Below, one piece after another: positions 1 through 7,612 of a stretch of DNA of 34,330 bases. Location of the stretch: contig CASESB010000040.1 in the NCBI GenBank assembly GCA_949290475.1, positions 1 through 34,330 on the forward strand, read 5' to 3'. Origin of the DNA: an uncultured Bacillota bacterium. GTDB lineage: Bacteria > Bacillota > Clostridia > Peptostreptococcales > Anaerovoracaceae. Below the pieces are notes generated by a model. That model was not told the origin of the DNA. It worked only from the letters and a program-made list of their open reading frames with translations, and did no database searches. Each line of letters opens with the position of its first letter. The stretch's first letter is position 1. The position numbers were made by a program, and so were the translations under genes.

Positions 1-797
1 ATGGCGTTCTCGCCCTGCTCCGGCGCGGAAGCGTGCGCCGATACGCCCTTTTCCTTTATCGTCTCCACCACGTTGCCCTTCCTGTCGACAAAAACAGCCT
101 CCGCCCAGGTCGGCACGATGTTGAACGCATCGCCTCCCCGTATGCTCTTGAGGATCGGCTTGTCTTCTTTCTTTTCTCCGCCGCTGCGCGACGCCGTCAC
201 GGAAAATCTCGTATTCACGAAATGCTTCTCGGAAAAGCATATCGGGAAGAACGAGTCCGGCACTATGCCGCAGGACGGTATCCTCTCCGCGCAGTCCAGA
301 TAATGATGAAGACACGGGAAGTACCCGCCCTCCTCGTACGTGCCGATGATCTGCGTCAGGTTTTTCTTCAGCGGCAGCCCGCTCTCCTTTATGGCCAGCG
401 CCGCGTAAAAGACCGCGATCGTCGGGCCCTTATCATCTACGGCTCCCCGGCCGTAGATCCTGCCGTCGTGGATTTCGCCCCCGTAAGGCGGATACTTCCA
501 CTTGCCGCCCGCCGGCACCACGTCCAGATGTCCTATGCTGCCTACGGCGTCCTCCTTTTTTTCGCCGAAATTCAGCTCGCAGGCCACGTTGTCATAGTTG
601 ATGACGTCGAAGCCCTTTTCCCTGCCCAGCTCCATCATATAATCCATCGCCTGCTTAGGGCCTTCACCGAAAGGAGCGTCGCACTTGCCGACCTCTCCGA
701 CTGTCGTCGCCTCGGACTTTATCCTCAAGAGCTCCTGCAGCTTTTCCACCATCTCATCCCTGTAGCTGTCTATGATCTTTTCTATCTCTTTGTTCAT
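1..797 (-). CDS. M20 family dipeptidase, PepV/Sapep-like (C-terminus cut by window edge)
   Basis: Read on the minus strand from an ATG at 797 preceded by CAGGAG, this frame stays open to the window edge and gives 265 residues; the family is about 460 long, so the C-terminal part lies outside. Metal and catalytic residues of the M20A dipeptidases are visible: GHLDVVPAGG (His90, Asp92), GRGAVDDKG (Asp121), GTYEEGG (Glu155 and Glu156), an Asp at 181 (VPDSF) and VSAHASAPE (His255), with spacing as in PepV. The family are cytoplasmic zinc dipeptidases with broad specificity. It starts 37 bases after the amidohydrolase stop and is probably cotranscribed with it. Odd point: the usual GTDEE motif reads GTYEE, which keeps both glutamates. 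The substrate cannot be told. Confidence 0.88.
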   Translation of the reverse strand, partial: MNKEIEKIIDSYRDEMVEKLQELLRIKSEATTVGEVGKCDAPFGEGPKQAMDYMMELGREKGFDVINYDNVACELNFGEKKEDAVGSIGHLDVVPAGGKWKYPPYGGEIHDGRIYGRGAVDDKGPTIAVFYAALAIKESGLPLKKNLTQIIGTYEEGGYFPCLHHYLDCAERIPSCGIVPDSFFPICFSEKHFVNTRFSVTASRSGGEKKEDKPILKSIRGGDAFNIVPTWAEAVFVDRKGNVVETIKEKGVSAHASAPEQGENA

Positions 798-834
798 ATC
801 GTTTCTCCTGTCATCCTGTCTCCTGCCGGGTTCA

Positions 835-2463
835 TCACTCGGCTCTGTACGTCGTCCTGCCGTTCATGATCGTTTCGCAGACCTTCACGCTGTGGATCTC
901 AGACACCGGGATGTCGAAGAGATCCTTTTCCAAAATCACGAGATCCGCGTACTTGCCGACCTCGATCGATCCCAGCTTATGATCCATGTGCATCTGATAG
1001 GCGTTGTTTATGGTATAGCTCTCTATGCCGTCCTTTACCGAGAGCTTTTCCGTATAAGGCTCCAGCACCGGCAGCTCAGGATGGTCGAACAGCTGCCTGC
1101 TGCAGCCCATCTCTATGCCCTTCAGCGGATCGCGCCCGAACTCATCTACCGGGAAGTCAGAGCCCTGACCCATGCGGCAGCCGCCGGCGATCATGCTCCT
1201 GAGCCTGAACGTGTGATTTTGCCTGTCGCCGATGACCTTTTCCATATCAGGGTTTCCGTAATGCCATACGCACGTCGTATTGGCGATCACGTCGTATCTG
1301 CCGAAGAGTGCCAGCTCCTCGTCCTTGACGTAATCGCAGTGCGAATTCGTGATGCGGCAGTCGTGATATCCCGCCTCACGCACAGCCTTCGCCATAGCAA
1401 GCGTGCCGCTGATGGCCTCGTCGCCTATGCCGTGAACATTGATGTCCAGGCCCTCCTTCGCGGCTCTGAGACCGATCTCGGCCATCTCCTCCCTGTTGAA
1501 AAGCGGATATACCATGGCTCCCGTCTCGTCGTACGGCTCGCTCAGGGCTGCCGATCTCGTCTCCAGCGTGCCGTCGTTTATGATCTTGAGGAAATGGATC
1601 CTGAACAGATCCGAATCGTATTTTTTCTTGTATTCCACGAGCCGCGGCAGGATGGTCTCCGTATCCGTTCTCTCGGCGATCATGCGTCCGCAGCCAAAGA
1701 ATCTCTGCTTATATGAACCCTCCTCTATCATCCTCGGCACATCGTCAAAATACGTGTCGAGCTCGAACTCATAAGCACCCATGTCGCAGGTCGCGGTCAC
1801 GCCCATGGCCGCATACTCGTCGGAGGCGTCGCGCAGCGCCTTGTCTATCCTTTCCTTGCGGAAGAAATCTATCTTTTCCAGCAGCATCATTTCCGGCCCT
1901 GTCTCCAGCAGATGCCCGGTCGGATTGCCCTCGGCATCCCTGTGGAAATAATGGAAGCCCGGGATCGGGTCCGGCGTGTCCTTCGTTACTCCGGCCATTT
2001 CCAGCGCCTTGCTGTTGACCCATGCCTCATGCGAACTGCTGCCCATTATCATCATCGGCTTGTCAGGGCAGATGGCATCCAGCATCTCTTTCTTCGGACC
2101 TGTCTCATCAAAGATCCATTCCGCATATCCCAGCCCGAAATAAGTCGGCTCGTCGGGATTCTCCTTCACGAAGCGCTCGATCTCCGCCAGACACTTTTCA
2201 ACTCCCCACTCTATCTGCAGATATATGCCGCAGAGGAAATATGCGGCCATCACGGGATGACAATGCCCGTCGATAAAGCCCGGCAGCATCATCCTGCCGT
2301 TCATATCGTTTATCTCCGTCTTGTCGTCACAGAAGGCCTTGGCGCCTTCGTCGCTGCCCACGTATACGATCTCGTTTCCCTTTATCGCTACGGCCTGAGC
2401 CCAGTCGCCCTTGCCGTTCACGGTATAAACCTTGCCGTTCAAAAAAACTCTGTCCGCTGTCAT
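835..2463 (-). CDS. Amidohydrolase family 3 protein (YtcJ-like metal-dependent hydrolase)
   Basis: A 542-residue protein with the amidohydrolase 3 architecture: a short N-terminal beta-sandwich strand set, a TIM barrel, and the closing C-terminal sandwich ending in GKYADLVILEKD. Metal ligands seen: GHCH (His67, His69), the carboxylated-lysine candidate in FLKIINDG (Lys293), INVHGIGD (His344), TNSHCDY (His375) and GQGSDFPVD (Asp436). The ribosome site AAGGAGG lies 6 bases from the ATG. Family members are predicted to hydrolyse C-N bonds of amides or N-substituted amino acids; most are uncharacterised, so the substrate is unknown. It heads an operon with the M20 dipeptidase downstream, which suggests use of peptides or acylated amino acids. 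A similar but not closely related paralog lies at 25918-27546. Confidence 0.9.
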   Translation of the reverse strand: MTADRVFLNGKVYTVNGKGDWAQAVAIKGNEIVYVGSDEGAKAFCDDKTEINDMNGRMMLPGFIDGHCHPVMAAYFLCGIYLQIEWGVEKCLAEIERFVKENPDEPTYFGLGYAEWIFDETGPKKEMLDAICPDKPMMIMGSSSHEAWVNSKALEMAGVTKDTPDPIPGFHYFHRDAEGNPTGHLLETGPEMMLLEKIDFFRKERIDKALRDASDEYAAMGVTATCDMGAYEFELDTYFDDVPRMIEEGSYKQRFFGCGRMIAERTDTETILPRLVEYKKKYDSDLFRIHFLKIINDGTLETRSAALSEPYDETGAMVYPLFNREEMAEIGLRAAKEGLDINVHGIGDEAISGTLAMAKAVREAGYHDCRITNSHCDYVKDEELALFGRYDVIANTTCVWHYGNPDMEKVIGDRQNHTFRLRSMIAGGCRMGQGSDFPVDEFGRDPLKGIEMGCSRQLFDHPELPVLEPYTEKLSVKDGIESYTINNAYQMHMDHKLGSIEVGKYADLVILEKDLFDIPVSEIHSVKVCETIMNGRTTYRAE

Positions 2464-2547
2464 AATGGCCTCCTTTTCCTACCAGTGCCGCCGATCCGGC
2501 AAGACGCGCCATGCCGACGGTATTTTTTCAATATTACGATTTTTATA

Positions 2548-2578
2548 ATTATATCACCTGCCCATGGGAACGGGTCAA
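2548..2578 (-). promoter_or_regulatory. Possible second promoter of the amidohydrolase operon
   Basis: On the minus strand TTGACC (2573-2578) and TATAAT (2548-2553) are separated by 19 bases, longer than ideal. It lies downstream of the leader hairpin and would bypass any attenuation there. Confidence 0.35.
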
Positions 2579-2601
2579 GAAATATTTGCAAATAAAAGAA
2601 C

Positions 2602-2635
2602 TGAGCAGAAAACGAGGCGTCCCGCTTTCTGCTCA
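2602..2635 (-). terminator. Terminator-like hairpin in the leader
   Basis: A perfect 10-bp stem (TGAGCAGAAA with TTTCTGCTCA) around a 14-base loop, followed on the minus strand by GTTCTTTTATTT. It could end read-through from the CvpA gene, or act as an attenuator for the amidohydrolase, because a strong promoter lies upstream of it. Confidence 0.45.
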
Positions 2636-2724
2636 ATTACAGAAGTTTATTATAGAGAAACTGAAGTTTACAGTATTATGTGTGTCATCGCCGGCAATAC
2701 GCCTGCTGCACACACAACGCTACT

Positions 2725-2753
2725 ACTCTATCAAAGAGCATCGCGCTTGTCAA
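2725..2753 (-). promoter_or_regulatory. Sigma-A promoter for the amidohydrolase-dipeptidase operon
   Basis: On the minus strand TTGACA (2748-2753), a 17-base spacer and TAGAGT (2725-2730). Eleven bases upstream sits AATTTTCTGATTATT (2764-2778), matching 13 of 15 positions of the CodY box AATTTTCWGAAAATT. Control by CodY is only a suggestion, since no codY gene is in the window and AT-rich spacers produce such matches by chance. Confidence 0.6.
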
Positions 2754-2897
2754 GTTGATTTGGAATTTTCTGATTATTTTTTTGTTACACTAACTTTACA
2801 ACACATCTTCAAAAAATGCAAGTGAAAAAGGAAGAAGACGCGGATATTCTCCGCAGCTACGATCGCACTGCAGATGCCGCCGCGGCTGCGTCGCAGA

Positions 2898-3536
2898 TCA
2901 TGAGAATATGCCGCCCGTTATCACGAGCAGCAGATTGTTATCATAAAGCGTTCCCGCGATCACAGACGACCTCAGGCTTTCGATGACGGCTTCGGCGAAA
3001 TCTCCCTGAGACAGATTGACGATCGGTATCAGCAGTATCAGGAACATGAAGACGAGCAGCAGGCCCTTTATACTGCCGGCCACGAGTCCCAGAAACCTGT
3101 CGCCTCCCGAAAGCAGCGTCCCCCTGTCGCGCCTGGCAACAGATCTTGTCAGCAGGCCGAGAAGCAGCCTTATCCCCACCATTATCACGAGAAAACTGAT
3201 GACCGATATCACTGCACCTGTTATGAGCGACGCCAGTATATCGGACATCTCCGCCGTAGCCGTCGTAAGGCCGCCTCTGATCATGGCCGGGAGCCCCTCA
3301 TACATGGAGCTTACCGACTCCGCCTGTCCGCCCACTTCTCCCGTCACCGTTTCCGTAACGGCTTCACCGACGAAGCTGTCCCCGAGCATATCAGCCAGCG
3401 GTCTGGTGAGAAAAAACGCCGCGATAAGCGCGCCCACCCAGCCGACCGTATGCACGCACGTCCACACGAAGCCTCTGTACAGGCCGAACGCCATGGAAAG
3501 TATTAAGATCGCCGCTATTATAATATCTAAGATCAT
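2898..3536 (-). CDS. CvpA family membrane protein
   Basis: A 212-residue protein starting MILDIIIAAILILSMAFGLYRG, the typical N-terminus of CvpA-family proteins: a first membrane helix, then the GLYRGF motif, then three more hydrophobic segments (about 31-48, 105-128 and 152-172). E. coli CvpA is needed for colicin V production; in Firmicutes the family is poorly understood and linked to envelope stability. The start has an upstream AAAGGA/CAGGA. It appears to be monocistronic: the genes on either side are separated from it by spacers of over 350 bases. The family assignment is firm and the function is not. Confidence 0.82.
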   Translation of the reverse strand: MILDIIIAAILILSMAFGLYRGFVWTCVHTVGWVGALIAAFFLTRPLADMLGDSFVGEAVTETVTGEVGGQAESVSSMYEGLPAMIRGGLTTATAEMSDILASLITGAVISVISFLVIMVGIRLLLGLLTRSVARRDRGTLLSGGDRFLGLVAGSIKGLLLVFMFLILLIPIVNLSQGDFAEAVIESLRSSVIAGTLYDNNLLLVITGGIFS

Positions 3537-3916
3537 AATCCTGTCCTTTCATCTTTATATTACTAAAAAAGCCTCCGGCGCACAAGAGACTGCCGCCTCG
3601 CTGCCCCCCCCTTAATATAAATTTTGACTATATCAAACGATATATGCAATAAAATATGCAATAAAATTATCTACAAAACCCGGTTTTTGAAGATTGTAGG
3701 TAAAAACAACGGGCTGGAAAGATCCGAAGCTGATTTGCCAAGGGTGTTTGTGAGACTGCCAAGAAGGGCAGGCAAGCAAACGTTGAAAATAATACCTATA
3801 TGCTTTCAAAAAATAAAAATGTAGGTAAAAGCACATCAATAGGCAAAACACATCAAAAGTAGTATAGCAGAATCCACTTGATAGAAAAGTCAAAGTATGA
3901 TACCATTGTTAGGTAT
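3537..3916. other. AT-rich spacer between divergent cvpA-like gene and tadA
   Basis: No credible gene. It holds an 11-bp direct repeat TGTAGGTAAAA at 3695-3705 and 3820-3830 around a 114-base segment of higher GC. Inside is an imperfect hairpin (GTTTG...CAAAC with inner TGCC/GGCA, about 3750-3782). Two further near-copies of TTGATGTG(C)TTTT.CCTA, read on the minus strand, abut at about 3820-3860. Candidate plus-strand promoter: TTGATA (3879-3884), 17 bases, TACCAT (3902-3907). Confidence 0.4.
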
Positions 3917-4384
3917 ATGAGAAAGTATATGCTTGAAGCTCTTGAGGAAGCAAAAAAAGCTGCCGCCGCAGGCGAAATACCTGTAGGCGCCGTAGTGGTA
4001 CGCGACGGCGAGATAATCGGCCGCGGGCACAACGAAACGGAGACCCGCAAGGACCCTACCGCGCACGCGGAGATACTGGCCATAAGACAGGCTGCCGCTC
4101 ATCTGGGCGGCTGGCGACTGACAGGCTGCGATATGTTCGTAACGGTCGAGCCCTGCAGCATGTGTGCCGGCGCTATCGTCTGGGCGAGGATCAGGAAGCT
4201 CTATATCGGAGCGCGTGATCCCAAGTCCGGCGCGTGCGGATCTGTGTTTAACATCCCTCAGGAGCCGCAACTCAATCATTTCACGGAGATAGAGACAGGT
4301 CTCATGGAGGACGAATGCTCCTCTCTGATGAAGACCTTTTTCAGAGGATTAAGAGAAAGAAAAGCGGAGGAAAAACAGCAATGA
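3917..4384 (+). CDS. tadA: tRNA-specific adenosine deaminase TadA
   Basis: A 155-residue zinc deaminase that converts A34 to inosine in the tRNA-Arg(ACG) anticodon. Visible signatures: TAHAEILAI (His50 zinc ligand, Glu52 proton shuttle), PCSMCAGAIVWARI (Cys80 and Cys83 zinc ligands), and the tRNA-site motif DPKSGACGS. I chose the ATG at 3917 because TadA proteins begin a few residues before YMxxALxEAxKA, although its ribosome site (AGGT) is weak; a TTG at 3878 would add 13 residues. If the promoter at 3879-3907 is real the transcript starts almost at the ATG. The stop overlaps the next start by 4 bases (ATGA), so the two genes are probably translationally coupled. Confidence 0.93.
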   Translation: MRKYMLEALEEAKKAAAAGEIPVGAVVVRDGEIIGRGHNETETRKDPTAHAEILAIRQAAAHLGGWRLTGCDMFVTVEPCSMCAGAIVWARIRKLYIGARDPKSGACGSVFNIPQEPQLNHFTEIETGLMEDECSSLMKTFFRGLRERKAEEKQQ

Positions 4385-5322
4385 AAAAAATAGGTGCTCT
4401 GATATGCCTGTTCCTGATGACGATGGCTGTGCTGGCTCCCGCCAGCTTCGCAGCTAACGGTTCGGACAGCAGCTCATCGTCGGGCTTTACCATCGAATCA
4501 TCGACGCCGGAGGACGGCGCCACCGGAGTATCGGTGGAGAACCTCAGTGTGAAGATATATTTCAGCAAGGAGATGCTGCCTGAAAGCAAGGCCATCAGAC
4601 AGGCCAACAACAAGCAGTTCAAGCTGACGACCAAGAAGGGCAAGGAGATCCCTATCCGCGTATATTACAGCCATAAGGAAAAAGCCGACGGACTGATGAT
4701 GGTAGTTTCTGACACAGTCGATACCGATATCCAGATCAGAGGCAACACCGAATACGTGCTCACCATAGGCGAGGATCTGCAGGCGACCGACGGCACGAGG
4801 CTGGGTCATGAGGAGACCATCAAATTCAGGACCCTGGATCAGTCAAAATCGACCATGGTCTACACCATAATGATGATCGTCATGATCGTCGGCATGGTAT
4901 TCTTCAGCGTGCGAAGCACCAAGAAGGCCATGGAAAAAGAGCAGGAGCAGAAAAATAAGCAGGATACGGTGAACCCATACAAGGAAGCCAAGAGGACCGG
5001 CAAATCCGTAGAGGAGATCGTGGAAAAGGACAAGAAGAAAAAGGCCAAGCAGGCGGAGGCGGCAGCGAAGCAGAGAGCCAAGGAAGCCGAATTCGAAGCC
5101 GAACTCGACGCCATGGAGGCCGAACGCGAAGCGAAGAGAAAGGCCGCCAATACCAAGAAGGTGACGGCGCCTAGACCGATCGCGGCTGCCGGAAGCCAGT
5201 ACAAGGTTACTGTCACCCCTGACAATAAGCCTCAGAACAATCAGAAGAAAAAAGGTTCCACGAACCCGAAGAACCAGACCGGTAAGCAGAAGAATTCAAA
5301 AAATAGAAACAAGAAAAAATAA
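4381..5322 (+). CDS. Secreted-type Ig-like domain protein with one membrane helix and a long lysine-rich tail
   Basis: A 313-residue protein of unrecognised name. Residues 1-24 form a signal peptide ending ASFA. Residues about 36-150 resemble a bacterial Ig-like (Big_5/SbsA) domain: TPEDGATGV, VKIYFSKEM and YVLTIGEDLQATDGT. A single membrane helix follows at about 158-177. Residues 178-313 are highly charged, with an Ala/Glu/Lys heptad-like stretch (about 180-260, probable coiled coil) and an extremely basic end rich in Lys, Asn and Gln. The topology would be Ig domain outside and basic tail inside. The ATG at 4381 is preferred over upstream in-frame codons because GGAGG lies 9 bases ahead and the signal peptide begins there. 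It overlaps tadA and ends at a strong terminator. Function is unknown. Confidence 0.78.
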   Translation: MKKIGALICLFLMTMAVLAPASFAANGSDSSSSSGFTIESSTPEDGATGVSVENLSVKIYFSKEMLPESKAIRQANNKQFKLTTKKGKEIPIRVYYSHKEKADGLMMVVSDTVDTDIQIRGNTEYVLTIGEDLQATDGTRLGHEETIKFRTLDQSKSTMVYTIMMIVMIVGMVFFSVRSTKKAMEKEQEQKNKQDTVNPYKEAKRTGKSVEEIVEKDKKKKAKQAEAAAKQRAKEAEFEAELDAMEAEREAKRKAANTKKVTAPRPIAAAGSQYKVTVTPDNKPQNNQKKKGSTNPKNQTGKQKNSKNRNKKK

Positions 5323-5330
5323 GGCTTAAA

Positions 5331-5362
5331 AACAGGTGGGCTTCCGGCTCACCTGTTTTTTT
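5331..5362 (+). terminator. Rho-independent terminator after the Ig-like protein gene
   Basis: AACAGGTG pairs with CACCTGTT, extended inward by a G-T wobble and GC pairs around a TTCCG loop, and is followed directly by a run of seven T. It separates the tadA transcript from ispE. Confidence 0.88.
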
Positions 5363-5378
5363 AAAGGAGTGGATATCG

Positions 5379-6317
5379 TTGAAAAAGATAAACCTGAATT
5401 CCTTCGCAAAGATAAATCTCTCACTTGACGTTCTCGGCGTGCTGGATAACGGATTCCATCAGGTCTCCATGATAATGCAGCAGATCCTCCTGTGCGACGA
5501 TCTGCTCATCAGATGGCGCGAAGAGCCGAAAAACGATTGCGTCACGGTGAGCGTCTCCACCAACAGATATTTTCTGCCTACCGACGAGCGCAATCTGGCC
5601 TACAGAGCGGCCGCACTCATAGCGGAAAAATACGGACACGGACGTTCCGGCCACATAAGCATCGACATAAAGAAACGGATCCCCGTATCCGCCGGACTGG
5701 CCGGCGGCAGCGGCAATGCGGCGGCAGTCCTGCACGGGCTCAACATTCTCTGGGATCTGGGTCTTTCGCTCAACGATCTGATCAGGATCAGCTCCGAGCT
5801 CGGCTCCGACATCCCGTTCTGCGTAATGGGACAGGCCGCGGCAGACAAAACGCTGAAGCCGCGCTTTGCCGGCGATCCGCTGGCCTGTCACTGCGCTCTG
5901 GCAACGGGTACCGGCACCAATCTCACGCCCCTGAAGCACGGTCTTCATAGCCACCTTGTGCTTTCCAAGCCGCCGATCAGCGTATCGACTGCCACGGCGT
6001 ACAAGGGCATAGATTCCATGACGATAGACCGGCATCCCGACAACGACGAAATGATAAAAGGGCTCGAAAACGGATCCCTGGAACTTATAAGGAAAAATAT
6101 GGTCAATGTACTTGAAAATTTTACGTTGAGGCGGTATCCTATAGTTGCGCAGACCAAAGCCAGGATGCAGGAGCTGTGCGACTCCGACTGCGTCATGATG
6201 AGCGGCAGCGGACCGGCCGTCTTCGGGCTGTGCAGAAACATACGGCAATCAAAGCAGCTGTGCGGCGAAATGCTCGCCCTGAACAAGGAGAGCTTCTGGA
6301 CCCGCACCACGTGGTGA
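5379..6317 (+). CDS. ispE: 4-(cytidine 5'-diphospho)-2-C-methyl-D-erythritol kinase IspE
   Basis: A 312-residue GHMP kinase of the MEP isoprenoid pathway. Evidence: SFAKINLSLDV with the catalytic Lys11, the ATP-binding glycine/serine loop SAGLAGGSGNAAAVLHGLN (104-122), SDIPFC with the catalytic Asp144, and MMSGSGPAVFGL near the end. The start is a TTG with AAAGGAG nine bases upstream; no ATG fits. In the ATP loop the usual GLGGGSSNAA reads GLAGGSGNAA, so one conserved serine is glycine. The GntR gene starts 23 bases after the stop, an arrangement common in Clostridia. The terminator at 5331 lies between this gene and the previous one, so a promoter must lie inside or after it, or read-through occurs. 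Confidence 0.93.
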   Translation: MKKINLNSFAKINLSLDVLGVLDNGFHQVSMIMQQILLCDDLLIRWREEPKNDCVTVSVSTNRYFLPTDERNLAYRAAALIAEKYGHGRSGHISIDIKKRIPVSAGLAGGSGNAAAVLHGLNILWDLGLSLNDLIRISSELGSDIPFCVMGQAAADKTLKPRFAGDPLACHCALATGTGTNLTPLKHGLHSHLVLSKPPISVSTATAYKGIDSMTIDRHPDNDEMIKGLENGSLELIRKNMVNVLENFTLRRYPIVAQTKARMQELCDSDCVMMSGSGPAVFGLCRNIRQSKQLCGEMLALNKESFWTRTTW

Positions 6318-6340
6318 TAATACTTATTCAGGTGAAAACT

Positions 6341-7030
6341 ATGTTGAATTTTAACATCAAAAATCACAAGCCATTGCGCGAAATGGTATACGAAGAGCTG
6401 AAAATGCAGATACTTACCGGCGACATACCTCCGGGAACTCGTATGATGGAGGTCGATCTGGCAAACCAGATCGGAGTCAGCAGAACTCCGGTCAGAGAGG
6501 CCATAAGAAAACTGGAGAAAGAAGGACTGGTGATCATAGAGCCCCGCAAGGGCGCTTACGCTTCTCAGATCTCTACAAAGGACATGGTCGAGATACTCGA
6601 GGTGAGGCAGAACATGGAGGGCTTGGCAGCTTTTTTCGCCGCCTCCAGGATGCAGCCCGATCAGCTGTCCGAGCTCAAGGATGTATCCTCACGCTACAAC
6701 GAGGCCGTAACCGAGGGCAACATGGAGGATATGATAAAGTACGATACGCGTTTTCATCGCATCATCGTTGAATCCTGCAACAACAAGATCCTCGTGCAGA
6801 TGATCGAGCAGCTGCAGGAGCTGGTGCTGCGCTTCCGATATATATATTACGACGATTTTCGCCGCGCGGAGAAAATGCCGGAGGAACACAGGATGATACT
6901 TGAGGCCATCGAAAACGGCGACGCGGACTCGGCGCGATACGCCGCCGACATCCACATCGACCGTCTCAAGGAAATGGTCATCCAGGACGATCTGAAGCCG
7001 ACGCACACAAAAAAACAGACCGACATCTGA
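6341..7030 (+). CDS. GntR family transcriptional regulator, FadR/FCD subfamily
   Basis: A 229-residue regulator. Residues about 8-75 are the winged helix (LREMVYEELKMQILTGDIPPG, GVSRTPVREAIRKLEKEGLV), and about 80-215 the all-helical FCD ligand domain. The FCD metal ligands are present: Asp and His in YDTRFHRIIV, His in PEEHRMIL, and His in AADIHIDRL. It therefore probably binds a divalent metal with a carboxylate ligand such as an organic acid. The ATG at 6341 has AGGTGA eight bases upstream. It is downstream of ispE in the same direction and followed by a bidirectional terminator. Its targets are not evident here. Confidence 0.9.
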   Translation: MLNFNIKNHKPLREMVYEELKMQILTGDIPPGTRMMEVDLANQIGVSRTPVREAIRKLEKEGLVIIEPRKGAYASQISTKDMVEILEVRQNMEGLAAFFAASRMQPDQLSELKDVSSRYNEAVTEGNMEDMIKYDTRFHRIIVESCNNKILVQMIEQLQELVLRFRYIYYDDFRRAEKMPEEHRMILEAIENGDADSARYAADIHIDRLKEMVIQDDLKPTHTKKQTDI

Positions 7031-7051
7031 TGTCGGATCTTTCTCATATCT

Positions 7052-7100
7052 AAAAAGAGAGCCTGATGGTATCTGTCCGATGTCGTCAGGCTCTCTTTTT
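7052..7100. terminator. Bidirectional terminator between gntR and rrf2-like gene
   Basis: A perfect 15-bp stem, AAAAAGAGAGCCTGA (7052-7066) with its complement at 7086-7100, gives U-tracts in both directions. The right arm overlaps the last codons and stop of the Rrf2 gene, so coding sequence doubles as terminator. Confidence 0.9.
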
Positions 7101-7550
7101 CTTCTCGCTCTTTTCTTCATCCTCCCGCGCAAACAGCGAAGCCAGGCTCCTGCTGCGGAATTCCCGCTTCAGCGTTCCCTGTATACGCCCGAACTCCTTA
7201 TGCAGGCAGCATCCCATATCATCGTTGCGCGAACAATCATAATCGCTCTTCATGCACTCTATTACCAGGAACGTGTTTTCAAAGGCGCCGATCACATCGT
7301 AGAGCGTCAGCTGATCGCAGTCGCCGCAGAGTTCATATCCGCCCCTCGGTCCCCTTTTTACCGACAGGATGCCCTTTTCCTGCAGCTTCTTGAGAACTCT
7401 GTATATGAACGGCGATGGTATATCCCTGGCATCCGAAATGTCTTTTGCGGACATCGGTCCGTTATTATAAAGCTCGTCCAAAATCATTATGGCATATTCG
7501 ACCTCTTTTATGATTAAAATAAGCGTCACCTCCAACGGATCCTCTACCAT
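7086..7550 (-). CDS. Rrf2 family transcriptional regulator
   Basis: The frame from the ATG at 7550 gives 154 residues: a winged helix (YAIMILDELYNNGPMSAKDISDARDIPSPFIYRVLKKL, then KGILSVKRGPRGGYEL) and a cysteine-rich segment with Cys75, 78, 99, 106, 114 and 115, numbered from that ATG. Rrf2 proteins such as IscR and NsrR often bind an Fe-S cluster through such cysteines and sense redox or nitric oxide. The true start is uncertain. The ATG has only AAAGG two bases away, whereas a perfect GGAGGTGA (7526-7533) sits 8 bases before an ATT at 7520 whose product would begin (M)LIIKEVEYA, matching the normal Rrf2 N-terminus. TTG at 7535 is another option. Confidence 0.88.
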   Translation of the reverse strand: MVEDPLEVTLILIIKEVEYAIMILDELYNNGPMSAKDISDARDIPSPFIYRVLKKLQEKGILSVKRGPRGGYELCGDCDQLTLYDVIGAFENTFLVIECMKSDYDCSRNDDMGCCLHKEFGRIQGTLKREFRSRSLASLFAREDEEKSEKKKRA

Positions 7551-7568
7551 ACCTTTTCTGTAGAGTAT

Positions 7569-7597
7569 ATGATATAATATTATACCACCGTTGTCAA
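7569..7597 (-). promoter_or_regulatory. Promoter and likely operator of the Rrf2 gene
   Basis: On the minus strand TTGACA (7592-7597), 17 bases, TATCAT (7569-7574). The spacer contains the perfect palindrome TATAATATTATA (7573-7584). A regulator bound there would block RNA polymerase, consistent with the autoregulation common among Rrf2 proteins (inference). Confidence 0.65.
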
Positions 7598-7612
7598 GTA
7601 TGTGCGCAGGAA

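Larger units (their letters stand above)
2464..2724 (-). promoter_or_regulatory. Long structured 5' leader of the amidohydrolase operon
   Basis: From the promoter at 2725-2753 transcription would run about 255 bases before the start codon. Read on the minus strand the leader holds a hairpin bounded by TGTGTG/CACACA (2679-2714) with an inner GGC-GTATT-GCC, then a terminator-like hairpin (2602-2635), then a second possible promoter (2548-2578). I could not match it to a named riboswitch or to a T-box: there is no GGTGGNACC element. It may be an attenuator; this is inference. Confidence 0.35.

Noticed and set aside
3633-3893. Minus-strand open frame of 86 codons in the cvpA-tadA spacer.
   Set aside because: Hydrophobic and aromatic composition from AT-rich DNA, no ribosome site, and overlap with the likely tadA promoter.
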